From Winogradskyella psychrotolerans (GTDB taxonomy: Bacteria > Bacteroidota > Bacteroidia > Flavobacteriales > Flavobacteriaceae): a stretch of 64,000 nucleotides of DNA. The stretch is taken from positions 829,787 to 893,786 of the forward strand of contig NZ_JAHKPS010000022.1 of the NCBI RefSeq assembly GCF_018860565.1. Reading direction: 5' to 3'. This document shows, piece by piece, positions 53,401-61,924 of the stretch (within the stretch, counting starts at the first letter, position 1; every line of letters begins with the position of its first letter). The notes under the pieces are model-generated. The model worked only from the letters and a program-made list of their open reading frames with translations, was not told the DNA's origin and searched no databases. A program made the position numbers and the translations under genes.

Positions 53401-56400
53401 TCGGCTTCTGCATCAGCTAGGTTGGTGTAATATGTAAACACTAAACCGGTTTGGTTTTGAATTATTAGAGGATTTAAGTCATTTAAATCTAAGGTGTAAA
53501 ACCCATCAAAGTCGGTGTCACAAATAGCGTAATGACTATCAACTAATTTTGGTGTTGCTAAAGCTTTTAATACAACTTTGCCAATAGAGAAACAGCCTGT
53601 TGCGGCATTGTCAAATCGCACAAAAACATTATCTGTTTCCGAAGCTGTATTATGATTTTCTGGTGTTAAAATTAGAAACGATGGGTTGGCTGTTTGTGCT
53701 GCAATTTCATCAGAATAGTAGGTAATGTCAAGTCCAGTTGTGTCGGCTAACATATTTGGTATTGCCATTGTTAAATCAAATTCTTCAGTAAGGTTAAAAT
53801 CATCATCACATTCTGATAATTCTGTGTCTTGAACAGTAATTGGAAATGTAAAATCTAAATCTATTTCTGCAATAGAAAAGCAATCTGTTGCCAGGTTCCT
53901 AACTCTTACATAAATAGTTTGCGGTACCGTTGTTATTAAATAATTTGAAGAAATAGGATTGCTATCATCAATGGCATTAATTTCAGAGGTAAAATATCTA
54001 AAACTATGATTTAACGGGGCAGAAATTATATCTGGATTGCTTAACGTTAAATTGTAGTATTCTTGACCATCTGTGAAATTATCACAGACCGTAACGCTAA
54101 TGTTATTTACTATTGGTGCGGTTTGTAAATTGAAATTTATTTCTCCAGTAGTAATACAATTATCTGCAGCTTCAAGATTTACAAATAACGTTGTTGTGTT
54201 TGTAATAGTTGCTGTTGTAATTGGATTTGTAAAGCTATTTGCATTAGCTAAGGAATTGTAATAGGTTAAATTTACTCCTGTTTGACTTCCTAATATTTCA
54301 GAATTAAATTGGGATAAATCTACATTGTTTTCTAGAGTATCATTTTCAAAATCACAAACAATTATTGTATTTGAAATTATTTCAGGAACAGGAATAATTG
54401 ATAAGTTTAGTCTTGCAGTAGCATAGCATGTTGTTGCAGCATCGTAGAGCCTAACATAAACTGCTGTATTTGAAGTTACAGAATACGCTGATGGATTGGC
54501 AATTGCTGTAGTAGGATCACCAACTTGTGCTTCTAGTAATGTATGATAATAAGTGTTTGTATAGTTGGTGTGATTGGCGTTGATGTTTGGTAAAGCATCA
54601 TTTAAATTAAATAATTCTTCGTTGTTATTATCGGCGTCACAGGTTTCAATTGTTGCTGTTGCTGTGGTAATCGTTGGATGAAATGTAATAGTAATTGTTG
54701 TTTCTGTTGTACAACCATCTAGTGTTGTAACTAAAACATGGATTACTTGGGTTGGTCCAATGATGTTAAATGTTGTGGGATTATTTATAGCTGTACCATT
54801 TGTGTATTCATAAGAAAATATAGCGCCTGTTGCTGATGTAATTTGGGTTTCATATTGTGTTATATCATGAATTTCTTGGTTGTTGTAATATTCATCACAA
54901 ATAATAGCCGTTACAGGTGTTAATAATATGGTGGGTTGAAAATCTAAAGTAACTTCTTCAACTGTAAAATCTATTTCAATACCTTCAAAAATTAGAGCAA
55001 TTCTTGCGTAGATAGTTGTTAGAGTGGTAATATTAATTTCTGTAATTGGATTTGTATTGGTATCAGCTTCGGTTTGTAAGAGGTGATATGTTACTTCCAT
55101 GTATTGGGCATTGTCATAACCTACAATTAAATCGTTGTTATAATTACCTAAAATGACCAGTTCCTCGATATCGTTGGCGCTATCACAAACTTGAAAAGAA
55201 CCATTAGCAGTTCCATTAAAACTAACAGTTTCTAATTGTATATCTCCAATGGTAATACATCCTGATGAGGTATTTGTAAAAACAACAAAAACTTCTGTGT
55301 CAGGATTTGTAACTGCAAAATTTTCAGGATCAGAAATTAGACTTAGAGGATTTTGAGTTTGAGCACCAATTAAAGTGTCGTAAAATTGATAGGTTATTCC
55401 GGTTAAATCGGCGACCATATCTGTAACAGAATTTGTTAAATCGAAAATGGTACCAGAACTTACCTGTGTATCATTTTGTACCGTTACTCCTTCGATATAA
55501 ATAAAATCAATATTAAAAACTTCAACACAACCAGAACTGGTATATGAACGTACCCAAATACGAGTAATCCCATTTAAAACATAATATTCTGGATCTATTG
55601 GGTTTGTTGCGTGTAAAGGGTCAAAAGGATTGGTATTGTTTAGCGCCCAACTTTGGTATAAGTGATAGGAGAAGTTTAAGGTTTCGGTATTATTTGCTTG
55701 TACATCTGGTTCGTGTTGTGTTAAATCATAAATGGCGATATTAGAACATAAGGTAACCTCAATAGGGGCAACGATTGGTACAGGTAACAGGTTAATGTTA
55801 ATTTCTTCAACATTAGGACAATTAGATTCTGGTTGTAGTGTTAATCTAACAAAAAATGAATCTCCATTTGCAGCTGTAAAATTAGTGATAGGGTTTATGT
55901 TATTATCGGCATCATTTTGTGTGAGATGATAAGATATATTTACCCCAGTTTGTGTACTAATAATTTGACTTGTGTAATTTGAAAGTGTAATAGTTTCAGA
56001 ATTATCATTTGCGGTATCACATAGCGTTATTTCTGAAAGCTGAGAAGTTGCTATTTCTTCTAAATTGATAAGAAGTGTTCCAACATCAAAACAACCAATA
56101 CCGCGTTGTAATCTTACAAAAATGGTCTCCGTTGGATTAGTTAATACATATGCATTTGGGTTGGGTATAGGTGCTGTTTCTGTTTGTGCATCTGCTAAAG
56201 AGTTGTGGTAAGATAGTATCAGTCCTGTTTGCGAGCCAATCATAATAGGCTCGTAAGTTGTTAGGTCTATAATTTCGGTTCCTATGCTATTTATGTCACA
56301 AACCACAATTTCATTATCTATAGCCACAGGGTATAGTAAATCTATTTCTATATCTATATTGTCTTGAAGTATAATATCTGGTCCAACACACATATCATAA

Positions 56401-57353
56401 ATAACAGTTGCGGTGTAGTTTGTGGATTGTTCTGGGCAAATAGTGATTTGGTCACCTGTAGAAATTAGGGTGTTGTTTTCATCTCTCCATTGTACCGAAG
56501 TTACGGGAACTCCGTTTGGGGAAAATCGCCAAGCTTCATTGGTGGCTGCCCAAATACTTGTGTTTCTATTGGGTGGAGTTGTCGCAATGGTACCATCAAT
56601 ATTTTGAATGCCAATTAGTGCATTTTTTCTATATGATGCTGAAGGGCTTGTTTCACAGTTTATAGGTTTTTCTTTTACATAAACTTCAATGACATTTGAG
56701 CCTTCGTAAAGTACAATTTGTGATGTAGATCTACTTGTTTCGCAATTAAAATGATTTAAGTTTTCATAACTAATAACAAAAGCTCTTGTGGGTGCAGTGC
56801 CTGTGGTATAGGTTTTTATTTCGCCACATTCGTTTTGAGGAGTGTTTGGGTCGTCTGTACAGCCAAAAACATTATTATCGTTTGTTAAATCATGGTAAGC
56901 GCCAAAAATAGCATTTGTTGGCATTGAGGTATTAGGTATGGTGCCCGCAAAAAACGGACTATCAGCTAAAGCGGCATTTGAGTTGAAACTTATAATGCCG
57001 TTGTCTCCAATTAGTAATTCGTTGTAACCTTCAGTATAAAAACAAAAATCAAAAGGAATTGGTAAAACAGCACTCCATTTATCATCACCATGAATGTTTA
57101 CTGTTGTTTCATTAGTTAAGCCGGTTAGAGTATTAAATGGTATAGAGCTTACTTCGTAAGATGTTGTCTCACTTATGATGGTGTAGTTGGCTTCTAAACT
57201 AAAGCATCTATTAGCATCTACGGGATAATCACAATCTACTAAAATATCATCTATGCCTTGACTATCTGTTATCTCAATAAAAGGTGAGCTATTTTGGGCA
57301 ATTAATGCATAGGGAAATAAAAACAAGAAGAATAAAAACAGCCTTGAATGCAT
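50448..57353 (-). CDS. Giant secreted modular protein with type IX sorting domain (type B)
   Basis: 2301 residues. A signal peptide (about 1-19, ending LIAQ) and an N-terminal domain with FCFYTEGYNELLIGDNGIISF-like strands (key part GDNGIISFN, about 115-123) are followed by roughly 16 modules of 75-95 residues. Each module begins around a C-D-x-x-x-D motif and ends in a FVR(L/V)-type strand with a cysteine about 8-10 residues later. The last about 85 residues are a type B (gliding motility-associated, CHU_C-type) sorting domain: PKFFTPNNDTDNDYW, IYNRYGKLL, GWNGLYNG and a C-terminal LKR. It should be exported by type IX secretion and act at the cell surface, perhaps in adhesion. Two 348-residue blocks are near copies of each other. 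Confidence 0.9.
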   Translation of the reverse strand: MHSRLFLFFLFLFPYALIAQNSSPFIEITDSQGIDDILVDCDYPVDANRCFSLEANYTIISETTSYEVSSIPFNTLTGLTNETTVNIHGDDKWSAVLPIPFDFCFYTEGYNELLIGDNGIISFNSNAALADSPFFAGTIPNTSMPTNAIFGAYHDLTNDNNVFGCTDDPNTPQNECGEIKTYTTGTAPTRAFVISYENLNHFNCETSRSTSQIVLYEGSNVIEVYVKEKPINCETSPSASYRKNALIGIQNIDGTIATTPPNRNTSIWAATNEAWRFSPNGVPVTSVQWRDENNTLISTGDQITICPEQSTNYTATVIYDMCVGPDIILQDNIDIEIDLLYPVAIDNEIVVCDINSIGTEIIDLTTYEPIMIGSQTGLILSYHNSLADAQTETAPIPNPNAYVLTNPTETIFVRLQRGIGCFDVGTLLINLEEIATSQLSEITLCDTANDNSETITLSNYTSQIISTQTGVNISYHLTQNDADNNINPITNFTAANGDSFFVRLTLQPESNCPNVEEININLLPVPIVAPIEVTLCSNIAIYDLTQHEPDVQANNTETLNFSYHLYQSWALNNTNPFDPLHATNPIDPEYYVLNGITRIWVRSYTSSGCVEVFNIDFIYIEGVTVQNDTQVSSGTIFDLTNSVTDMVADLTGITYQFYDTLIGAQTQNPLSLISDPENFAVTNPDTEVFVVFTNTSSGCITIGDIQLETVSFNGTANGSFQVCDSANDIEELVILGNYNNDLIVGYDNAQYMEVTYHLLQTEADTNTNPITEINITTLTTIYARIALIFEGIEIDFTVEEVTLDFQPTILLTPVTAIICDEYYNNQEIHDITQYETQITSATGAIFSYEYTNGTAINNPTTFNIIGPTQVIHVLVTTLDGCTTETTITITFHPTITTATATIETCDADNNNEELFNLNDALPNINANHTNYTNTYYHTLLEAQVGDPTTAIANPSAYSVTSNTAVYVRLYDAATTCYATARLNLSIIPVPEIISNTIIVCDFENDTLENNVDLSQFNSEILGSQTGVNLTYYNSLANANSFTNPITTATITNTTTLFVNLEAADNCITTGEINFNLQTAPIVNNISVTVCDNFTDGQEYYNLTLSNPDIISAPLNHSFRYFTSEINAIDDSNPISSNYLITTVPQTIYVRVRNLATDCFSIAEIDLDFTFPITVQDTELSECDDDFNLTEEFDLTMAIPNMLADTTGLDITYYSDEIAAQTANPSFLILTPENHNTASETDNVFVRFDNAATGCFSIGKVVLKALATPKLVDSHYAICDTDFDGFYTLDLNDLNPLIIQNQTGLVFTYYTNLADAEAENNAIVNSSNYAIPNDNHTIYTRVVNPFGCMSIATVNISIKTSATVDVVTDVLEACDNDLNTYAFFDLTTFESQLTTEPGATFRYYNTENDANLEQNEILNPTTHENINPNSQTIFVRVSAPDKCDNITSFDIETIHITPPTLTEATFCAGTSVILDVGPDYVSYNWSTSENTQSIEVDTSGTYSVTLIDNNGCTDTFNVVVTELPLPEVITTTITECDYTGISDGFMAFNLHDYDNQLTNNNTNVTTHFYLSQNDLNANINEQNPTFTNTTNPQTLFVKVIDNTTQCFNTTELTLNSSFIAVSPNTYDICDTDFDGNYTFNLSELNNLVVADVTGLTFEYYTSQTNAETQNAPITGDYTIPHNNHDVFVRVENNLGCSYITSVLVSHRADAIVNNIGAILKACDDDLDTFTSFDLTTFENIVSTENGAIYRYYNSQLDAMFEQNEILNPTTHQNISPNSQTIFVRVSVLGKCDNITSFDIETIHITPPALTEATFCAGTSVILDVGSDYVSYNWSTSENTQSIEVSTAGIYNITLIDSNGCTDTFSIDVTELPLPEAYDLDVLLCDDYGTDDGFMYFNLHDYDDQLTGSNTNVATYFFLSETDLETNVNIQNPTFINSSNPQTLFVKIEDNTTQCYNVAQLTLETSFIHSNTVMLELCDELDSEDGLNTFDLSLADATIISGLPSDTEVIYYETYNDAELQQNPLNLTYTNTDPYFQTIFSRVENDFGCFSIEDVTLIVHSLPDLKSDETVIYCLNSYPSTITLYGGIIGDSPSNYYYDWSTGENTSTIQVNEIGVYAVTVTDTDGCSKSKSITVVPSNSATIERIDIVDASEINTITVYINGEGDYEYALDDEYGIYQDSNIFTNVQGGLHTVYVRDKNECGIVSETISVISIPKFFTPNNDTDNDYWIPSGMSRHFQNNATLHIYNRYGKLLIQLDPFGLGWNGLYNGNVLPTSDYWYTLEFTENFSGKHRVLQGHFTLKR
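51450..53560. repeat. Imperfect 1.04-kb internal duplication in the giant modular gene
   Basis: Two consecutive blocks of about 348 codons share long near-identical stretches, such as CDNITSFDIETIHITPP, TEATFCAGTSVILDVG and YVSYNWSTSENTQSIEV. The codon phase is kept and the offset is about 1044 bases (for example 53009 against about 51965). The boundaries given are approximate. The match is visible at nucleotide level as well, so the duplication is recent compared with the other modules. Confidence 0.8.
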
Positions 57354-57392
57354 CTAATTGGTTGATATTTAGTTAGGAAGAAACAAGGTTAC

Positions 57393-57420
57393 AAAAAAAA
57401 GTGCTTTTATTAGCACTTTT
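57393..57420 (-). terminator. Terminator downstream of the nucleoid-associated protein gene
   Basis: AAAAGTGCT (57397-57405) and AGCACTTTT (57412-57420) form a 9-bp stem with a 6-nt loop, with further T on the minus strand. It is about 170 bases beyond the stop at 57588 and just ahead of the giant gene. Confidence 0.6.
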
Positions 57421-57587
57421 AATCTTCGAGTTATTAAATACAATTAACAATCTTAGTTACTTTTTGTAGATAGAATACTCAATGTTTTTTCAGGACTACT
57501 TTAAACCTTTTAATACATTTAGCTGTCTTTTTATGGATATGATACAAACAAAATAAAGAGGGTTAAATTTAGTACTCATATCAATTT

Positions 57588-58637
57588 TTATGTTTCGTCG
57601 TTAAAAAACACTTTGTAAAAATGCATTTTCTTTTCTTCATCATAACCACGTTCTAAATACTCTGCAGAAGCATCTGGAGCATCAACATCAAGTTTTATTT
57701 GGATGTTAGTGTCTAGTTTTATTTCTGTTTTAATCTTTTGTTTTTGTTTTTTTAGCGCGATTTCAGAGACGTCAAACTGGTTTCTAATGAGAACTTTATT
57801 GTCAGATTCATAAGTTTTTTTATAATCTTCAAAGAGTTGAATCTTGTCTTCTTCATCAAAGACCTCTTCTTTAAAAGTGTCAATATTTACAATTTCATTT
57901 TCTTTGAAAAAATCAACGGTTTTAGCTAAAAAATTAGTTTGTTCTTGTCCGCCAAAATTAGGTTGCAATACTTCTTTAGAAAACTCTCTACATAGTTCTA
58001 TACAGTTTTTAGTGTGCTGGTTACTATCGTCTGGGTACTTGATGTTTAGGAAGCTTTTGATCCAGTATTGTGTGTCATAAGTATTGTTGTCTACGCTAAA
58101 CACAATTTTACCTTCCATGTCGGAAGTATTTAAGATTAAGCATCCTTTATCAACCTTTTTGGCTTGAATGCCTTTTTGAACTAAGATATCGTAGTTATTA
58201 TCCTCTAAATAAGTCTGAAAAAATTCAGTTTTATTTTCAATTTTAAAGATGCCTATTGCATCTGTAAAATAGTCTTCATATTGTACATTTTCGAAATGAC
58301 AAATAAGTACATCTCCTGTCTTAATTTGAGCAGAGTTACTTTGCTCATATAGATGACTGACAATATGTTTAGAGACGTCTACAAAATCGACATCGTCTTT
58401 AAGTAGTTGTTCGCTGTAAGTGTTTATTTCATTGAGCCCAACATCACTATGGTGATGAAAGCGATAGCTTTCTGCAACACTAACAAATGGTTTTAAAAGA
58501 TAAGGCAGCATTAAATTATAAGTGGCTTCATCAAAATGCACAATAGCATCTGAAAATGCATTTTTTGTACCATTAAATTTGTTTCCAACTTTGTGGATTA
58601 TACAACTTTTTAGAGAGGCTTTATGTCTTTTTATCAT
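57588..58637 (-). CDS. Nucleoid-associated protein (NdpA/YejK family)
   Basis: 349 residues, cytoplasmic, of the 37-kDa nucleoid-associated protein family (NA37). It has the typical N-terminal KSCIIHKVGNK (about residues 8-18), a VSKHIVSHLYEQS helix, GDVLICHF strand (about 101-108), and the central SFLNIKYPDDSNQHTKNCIELCREF segment (key part PDDSNQHTK, about 199-207). It probably binds chromosomal DNA; its physiological role is unclear. It is a single gene with its own downstream hairpin. Confidence 0.88.
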   Translation of the reverse strand: MIKRHKASLKSCIIHKVGNKFNGTKNAFSDAIVHFDEATYNLMLPYLLKPFVSVAESYRFHHHSDVGLNEINTYSEQLLKDDVDFVDVSKHIVSHLYEQSNSAQIKTGDVLICHFENVQYEDYFTDAIGIFKIENKTEFFQTYLEDNNYDILVQKGIQAKKVDKGCLILNTSDMEGKIVFSVDNNTYDTQYWIKSFLNIKYPDDSNQHTKNCIELCREFSKEVLQPNFGGQEQTNFLAKTVDFFKENEIVNIDTFKEEVFDEEDKIQLFEDYKKTYESDNKVLIRNQFDVSEIALKKQKQKIKTEIKLDTNIQIKLDVDAPDASAEYLERGYDEEKKMHFYKVFFNDET

Positions 58638-58715
58638 GAGTAAATAGTTGTCTTAATTTTTAATAATATAAGGCTTCAAAATAGAAGCGGTTTTTATATA
58701 AAAAAAGAGTGGATT

Positions 58716-61073
58716 TTAGTGTAATTTGTAAACTACAATTGTTTTGTCGTCACTTTGAGTAATGAGCTCTAAACCGCGTTCTCCATCTAATTTTTCTAAA
58801 GTAGCACTTGAGGTGCCAAAAACAGGGAAATTTGGAATTGATTTGGCTTGACTATCAAAGAGGTAAACTTTTTTGGATTGTAAATCTGTTGTGGTAACGT
58901 AAATTTTGTCGTTTAGATAAAAAATTCTCGGCTCAGTATATTCGCCGTAATCTAAATCTAGTGTTCGTGATTTAATAATTAATCGATTTTCTCTTAGCGA
59001 AACCAAAGTTTTACTTGTAGTTGTAATTTTATGATTGTCTGTAAGGTTGAGGTTTTTTGTGGTTAATCTTCCTCTTGTGTCAACCTGTACGAGTTCTCCA
59101 AGCGTATTGGTTGTTGTAAATTTATTTTGATATAGATAGATTTCGTTATTTGAAAAACGAATTTTATCTTTCACGTTAATTCTAACTTTACCTTGTCGGT
59201 TTAAAACTTGAAGGTTTTCGCCAGCTCCAAAGACAATATAATCCTTAGTTCCTATTCTAAAATGTTTTGGTTGTGAGTTAATATTAGAATCATTGGTTTT
59301 GTAGTTAAAACCACTGATGGATTGTCCTTTGGCATTGTACATTAGTAAGTTTTTACCTTGGGTAACTAATAGTCTATAATCCTTCTTTTTGTCGTAATCA
59401 AATACCGAAAGTGGTTGTGTAATAACGTCATTAAATTTTAACGGAAAAGGAGATACGTCTTTGCCATTTCTGTCTAAAACATATAGCCGGTTTGGTGTTG
59501 CAAAAGCTAATTGTAGTCTGCCGTTTTTGTACATATCTATTTGCTCAACCTGCCCTAAAACTTTGCCCTGTAATTGTTTTTTCCAAAGAATATTGCCAGA
59601 ACTAGAAATAAGGTAAAGAACATTATTAATGTCTTGTACTACAATGTCATGAGATTTGGATATGTGATTTTTAACGACTTGAGGCGGTGTTAAAATGGTG
59701 GCATCAAGTGAGGATGTAAATGTTTCTGTTACAGAGTTTGAAGCTGCTTTCTTTTTAAATTTTTGAATGACTCCGTTGATGTGTGTGTAGTTATCTTCAC
59801 GAACAAACTGAACCGCATTGGCATTGTAACCTTTCATTGTTTTACCTAAAATTTCGGATAGGCCATCAGAATTTTTAAAGACAAATAATGAAGCTTCGTC
59901 ACTTAAATCGTCATTAATACTTTGAAAAGCATCCGAATTTGCTAATGTGTTGTTGTTTAGCGCGTCAGTTAGAATTGATTTTAAGGTCTCTGTAGAATTG
60001 GTAAAAACTATAAAATTATCAAAGACTGAAAAGTAATTGGCATTTTCAAAACTGATAAAAGGCTTTAGATTAGATTGGAAGAAGTTAGGATTGGTAAATT
60101 CATATATGTCAATATCTCTAAACGATTCTATATTAGATTTATCTTCAATAGCTTCTAAAATTAAATTCGTATCAAGTGAATGAAGGATTACAGCATCCTC
60201 TATTAAGGCAATCTCGTTGGTGAAATTTAAGAATGTTTCAGAAGCTACTGTTGCTGTGCTATCTTTTAATTGGTTGTTATTGTCGTTAAAAACTGAAAAA
60301 TCATTATAGGAAACACTAATTAAAGAATTCGTATCATGTGGCGCAATAGAAGGGGTGTTAATTTTTTGTGGAATGGTATTTTTAAAACCATCAAGATAGT
60401 TGGTACTAGAATCTTTAGAGGTTAAAATGCCATTGTAATTTAAGCCTTTATCCGTATAGCCAATATCTAAAATTGTAAAGTTAGAATTGTCTTTATTCAA
60501 ATCTTCTAAAAATAACAATTTAGAATAATTAGGTGTTTTTGATTTAAATAGGATAGAAGCTACCGATTTTTTGTCTGCAGTTTCAATTAATTTACTGAGC
60601 TTGGTGTTTTCGTTTTCAGAATTTAGGTTTTTTAAAAGTTCTAAACTATTTGAGCCAGCAAAAGTGTTACCTATAATCTTATGATAAATAACAGAGTCGT
60701 TTAATTGTGTCTTTTCAATTTTTAGGTCTGTTAAAGTTTCCGAAATATGATTAGAAATAGAATCTATAACAAATAATGTACTGTCGTTTTCGGTAAGAAT
60801 TAAATAGTTTGAGTTATTAAGGGAAATATATACCTGTTTAGTGGTATTTAGAGTTTTTAGAATTTGTGAAGCACTTTGTAATTCTGTTGTGTATATGTTA
60901 GAGAGGATCTCATTGTTGTCTATACTGCTAATAAAATCACTAAGTTCATTAATTTGAATAATGACATTTGTTTCATTAGGAATGAATTTATAAGGTTGTT
61001 TGGTTTTGTCGTAGTTTTTTTGGCAAGCCAATACTAAGGTTAACAAAATCAATAAAAAACCAAGTCGCTTCAT
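58716..61073 (-). CDS. Large lipoprotein with C-terminal beta-propeller-like region
   Basis: 785 residues. The lipoprotein signal ends at LVLACQKN (Cys at about residue 17). The N-terminal half (about 30-430) resembles DUF3352-type domains, with paired helix-strand units such as FIPNETNVIIQINELSDF. The C-terminal half (about 460-785) has repeated strands like ILWKKQLQGKVLGQVEQ and LYVLDRNGKDVSPFPLK, as in PQQ-like or VCBS propellers. No enzyme motif is visible. It follows rnhB by 34 bases in the same direction. On the minus strand a -7-like TATATTTG (plus strand 61095-61102) may give it separate transcription. Confidence 0.78.
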   Translation of the reverse strand: MKRLGFLLILLTLVLACQKNYDKTKQPYKFIPNETNVIIQINELSDFISSIDNNEILSNIYTTELQSASQILKTLNTTKQVYISLNNSNYLILTENDSTLFVIDSISNHISETLTDLKIEKTQLNDSVIYHKIIGNTFAGSNSLELLKNLNSENENTKLSKLIETADKKSVASILFKSKTPNYSKLLFLEDLNKDNSNFTILDIGYTDKGLNYNGILTSKDSSTNYLDGFKNTIPQKINTPSIAPHDTNSLISVSYNDFSVFNDNNNQLKDSTATVASETFLNFTNEIALIEDAVILHSLDTNLILEAIEDKSNIESFRDIDIYEFTNPNFFQSNLKPFISFENANYFSVFDNFIVFTNSTETLKSILTDALNNNTLANSDAFQSINDDLSDEASLFVFKNSDGLSEILGKTMKGYNANAVQFVREDNYTHINGVIQKFKKKAASNSVTETFTSSLDATILTPPQVVKNHISKSHDIVVQDINNVLYLISSSGNILWKKQLQGKVLGQVEQIDMYKNGRLQLAFATPNRLYVLDRNGKDVSPFPLKFNDVITQPLSVFDYDKKKDYRLLVTQGKNLLMYNAKGQSISGFNYKTNDSNINSQPKHFRIGTKDYIVFGAGENLQVLNRQGKVRINVKDKIRFSNNEIYLYQNKFTTTNTLGELVQVDTRGRLTTKNLNLTDNHKITTTSKTLVSLRENRLIIKSRTLDLDYGEYTEPRIFYLNDKIYVTTTDLQSKKVYLFDSQAKSIPNFPVFGTSSATLEKLDGERGLELITQSDDKTIVVYKLH

Positions 61074-61107
61074 TAAAATAGAATATTTAGATTACAAATA
61101 TAAAAAG

Positions 61108-61710
61108 TTATATGTTCAATTTGTATTGCTCTGGTAATAATCTAAATGATTTTCTATGGTATTTGGTAATACCGTATTTTTTAATAGCAACTCTATGCTC
61201 TTTTGTTGGGTAGCCTTTGTTTTGTTTCCAATTGTACATAGGAAATTCTTCGTGAATTTTTTCCATATACGAATCTCTATAGGTTTTGGCTAATACAGAT
61301 GCTGCAGCAATACTTAAATATTTACTATCTCCTTTTACAATTGTTGAATGTGGAATGGATTCGTAAGATTTAAATTTATTGCCATCTACAATAATATACT
61401 CTGGAGCAATTTTTAATTGAGAAATAGCACCATGCATTGCTTTTATGGATGCATTTAGTATGTTGATACTGTCAATTTCTGTTTCAAATATATGTTGAAA
61501 TGCAAATGCTGTAGCTTCTGTTTCAATAATGGGTTTTAATAGTGTTCTATTTTTTTTAGAAAGTTGCTTAGAGTCATTGAGTAAAATGTTTTTAAAAGAA
61601 GAAGGTAAAATGACAGCGGCGGCAGTAACAGGTCCTGCTAAACAGCCTCTTCCTGCTTCGTCTGTACCACACTCTAAGTTATAAGTAGAAAACTGAATTT
61701 TTAAAGACAA
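61108..61710 (-). CDS. rnhB: Ribonuclease HII
   Basis: 200 residues. Cleaves RNA in RNA-DNA hybrids and at single ribonucleotides in DNA. Catalytic acidic residues are in [15 protein letters not shown] (Asp-Glu, about residues 14-28) and YIIVDGNKF (about 105-113). [19 protein letters not shown] follows (about 127-145), then the [18 protein letters not shown] end. The start is TTG at 61710; no in-frame ATG lies nearby upstream. Confidence 0.96.
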   Translation of the reverse strand: MSLKIQFSTYNLECGTDEAGRGCLAGPVTAAAVILPSSFKNILLNDSKQLSKKNRTLLKPIIETEATAFAFQHIFETEIDSINILNASIKAMHGAISQLKIAPEYIIVDGNKFKSYESIPHSTIVKGDSKYLSIAAASVLAKTYRDSYMEKIHEEFPMYNWKQNKGYPTKEHRVAIKKYGITKYHRKSFRLLPEQYKLNI

Positions 61711-61864
61711 AATGTTAAATTTTGAACAAAGTTAAAATTTTAACGCAACCCTTTTGCATTTTTTGCATCTAAGTGTTGAGTTAAATGTTTAAAACATTAG
61801 GAAAATGATTTATGCGATATGTTGACGAAATCGCAAAAGTATTAACATTTTTTTAGTAAAAACA

Positions 61865-61896
61865 CTTGCTTATTTAATATTTAATTAGGATGTTTG
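61865..61896 (+). promoter_or_regulatory. Probable promoter of the SusC gene
   Basis: CTTG (61865-61868), 20 bases, then GATGTTTG (61889-61896), one mismatch from TAnnTTTG. The start codon lies 28 bases further on. Confidence 0.5.
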
Positions 61897-61924
61897 CAAC
61901 TAGACTAACTCAAATAATTGTTTT

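Noticed and set aside
54073-56607. Three short plus-strand frames within the giant gene
   Set aside because: Antisense shadows of the long modular reading frame; hydrophobic stretches come from the complement of Asn/Thr-rich codons.
50448-57353. Giant gene as a nonribosomal peptide or polyketide synthase
   Set aside because: It has a signal peptide, beta-rich repeated modules and a type B type IX sorting domain, and no adenylation or ketosynthase motifs.
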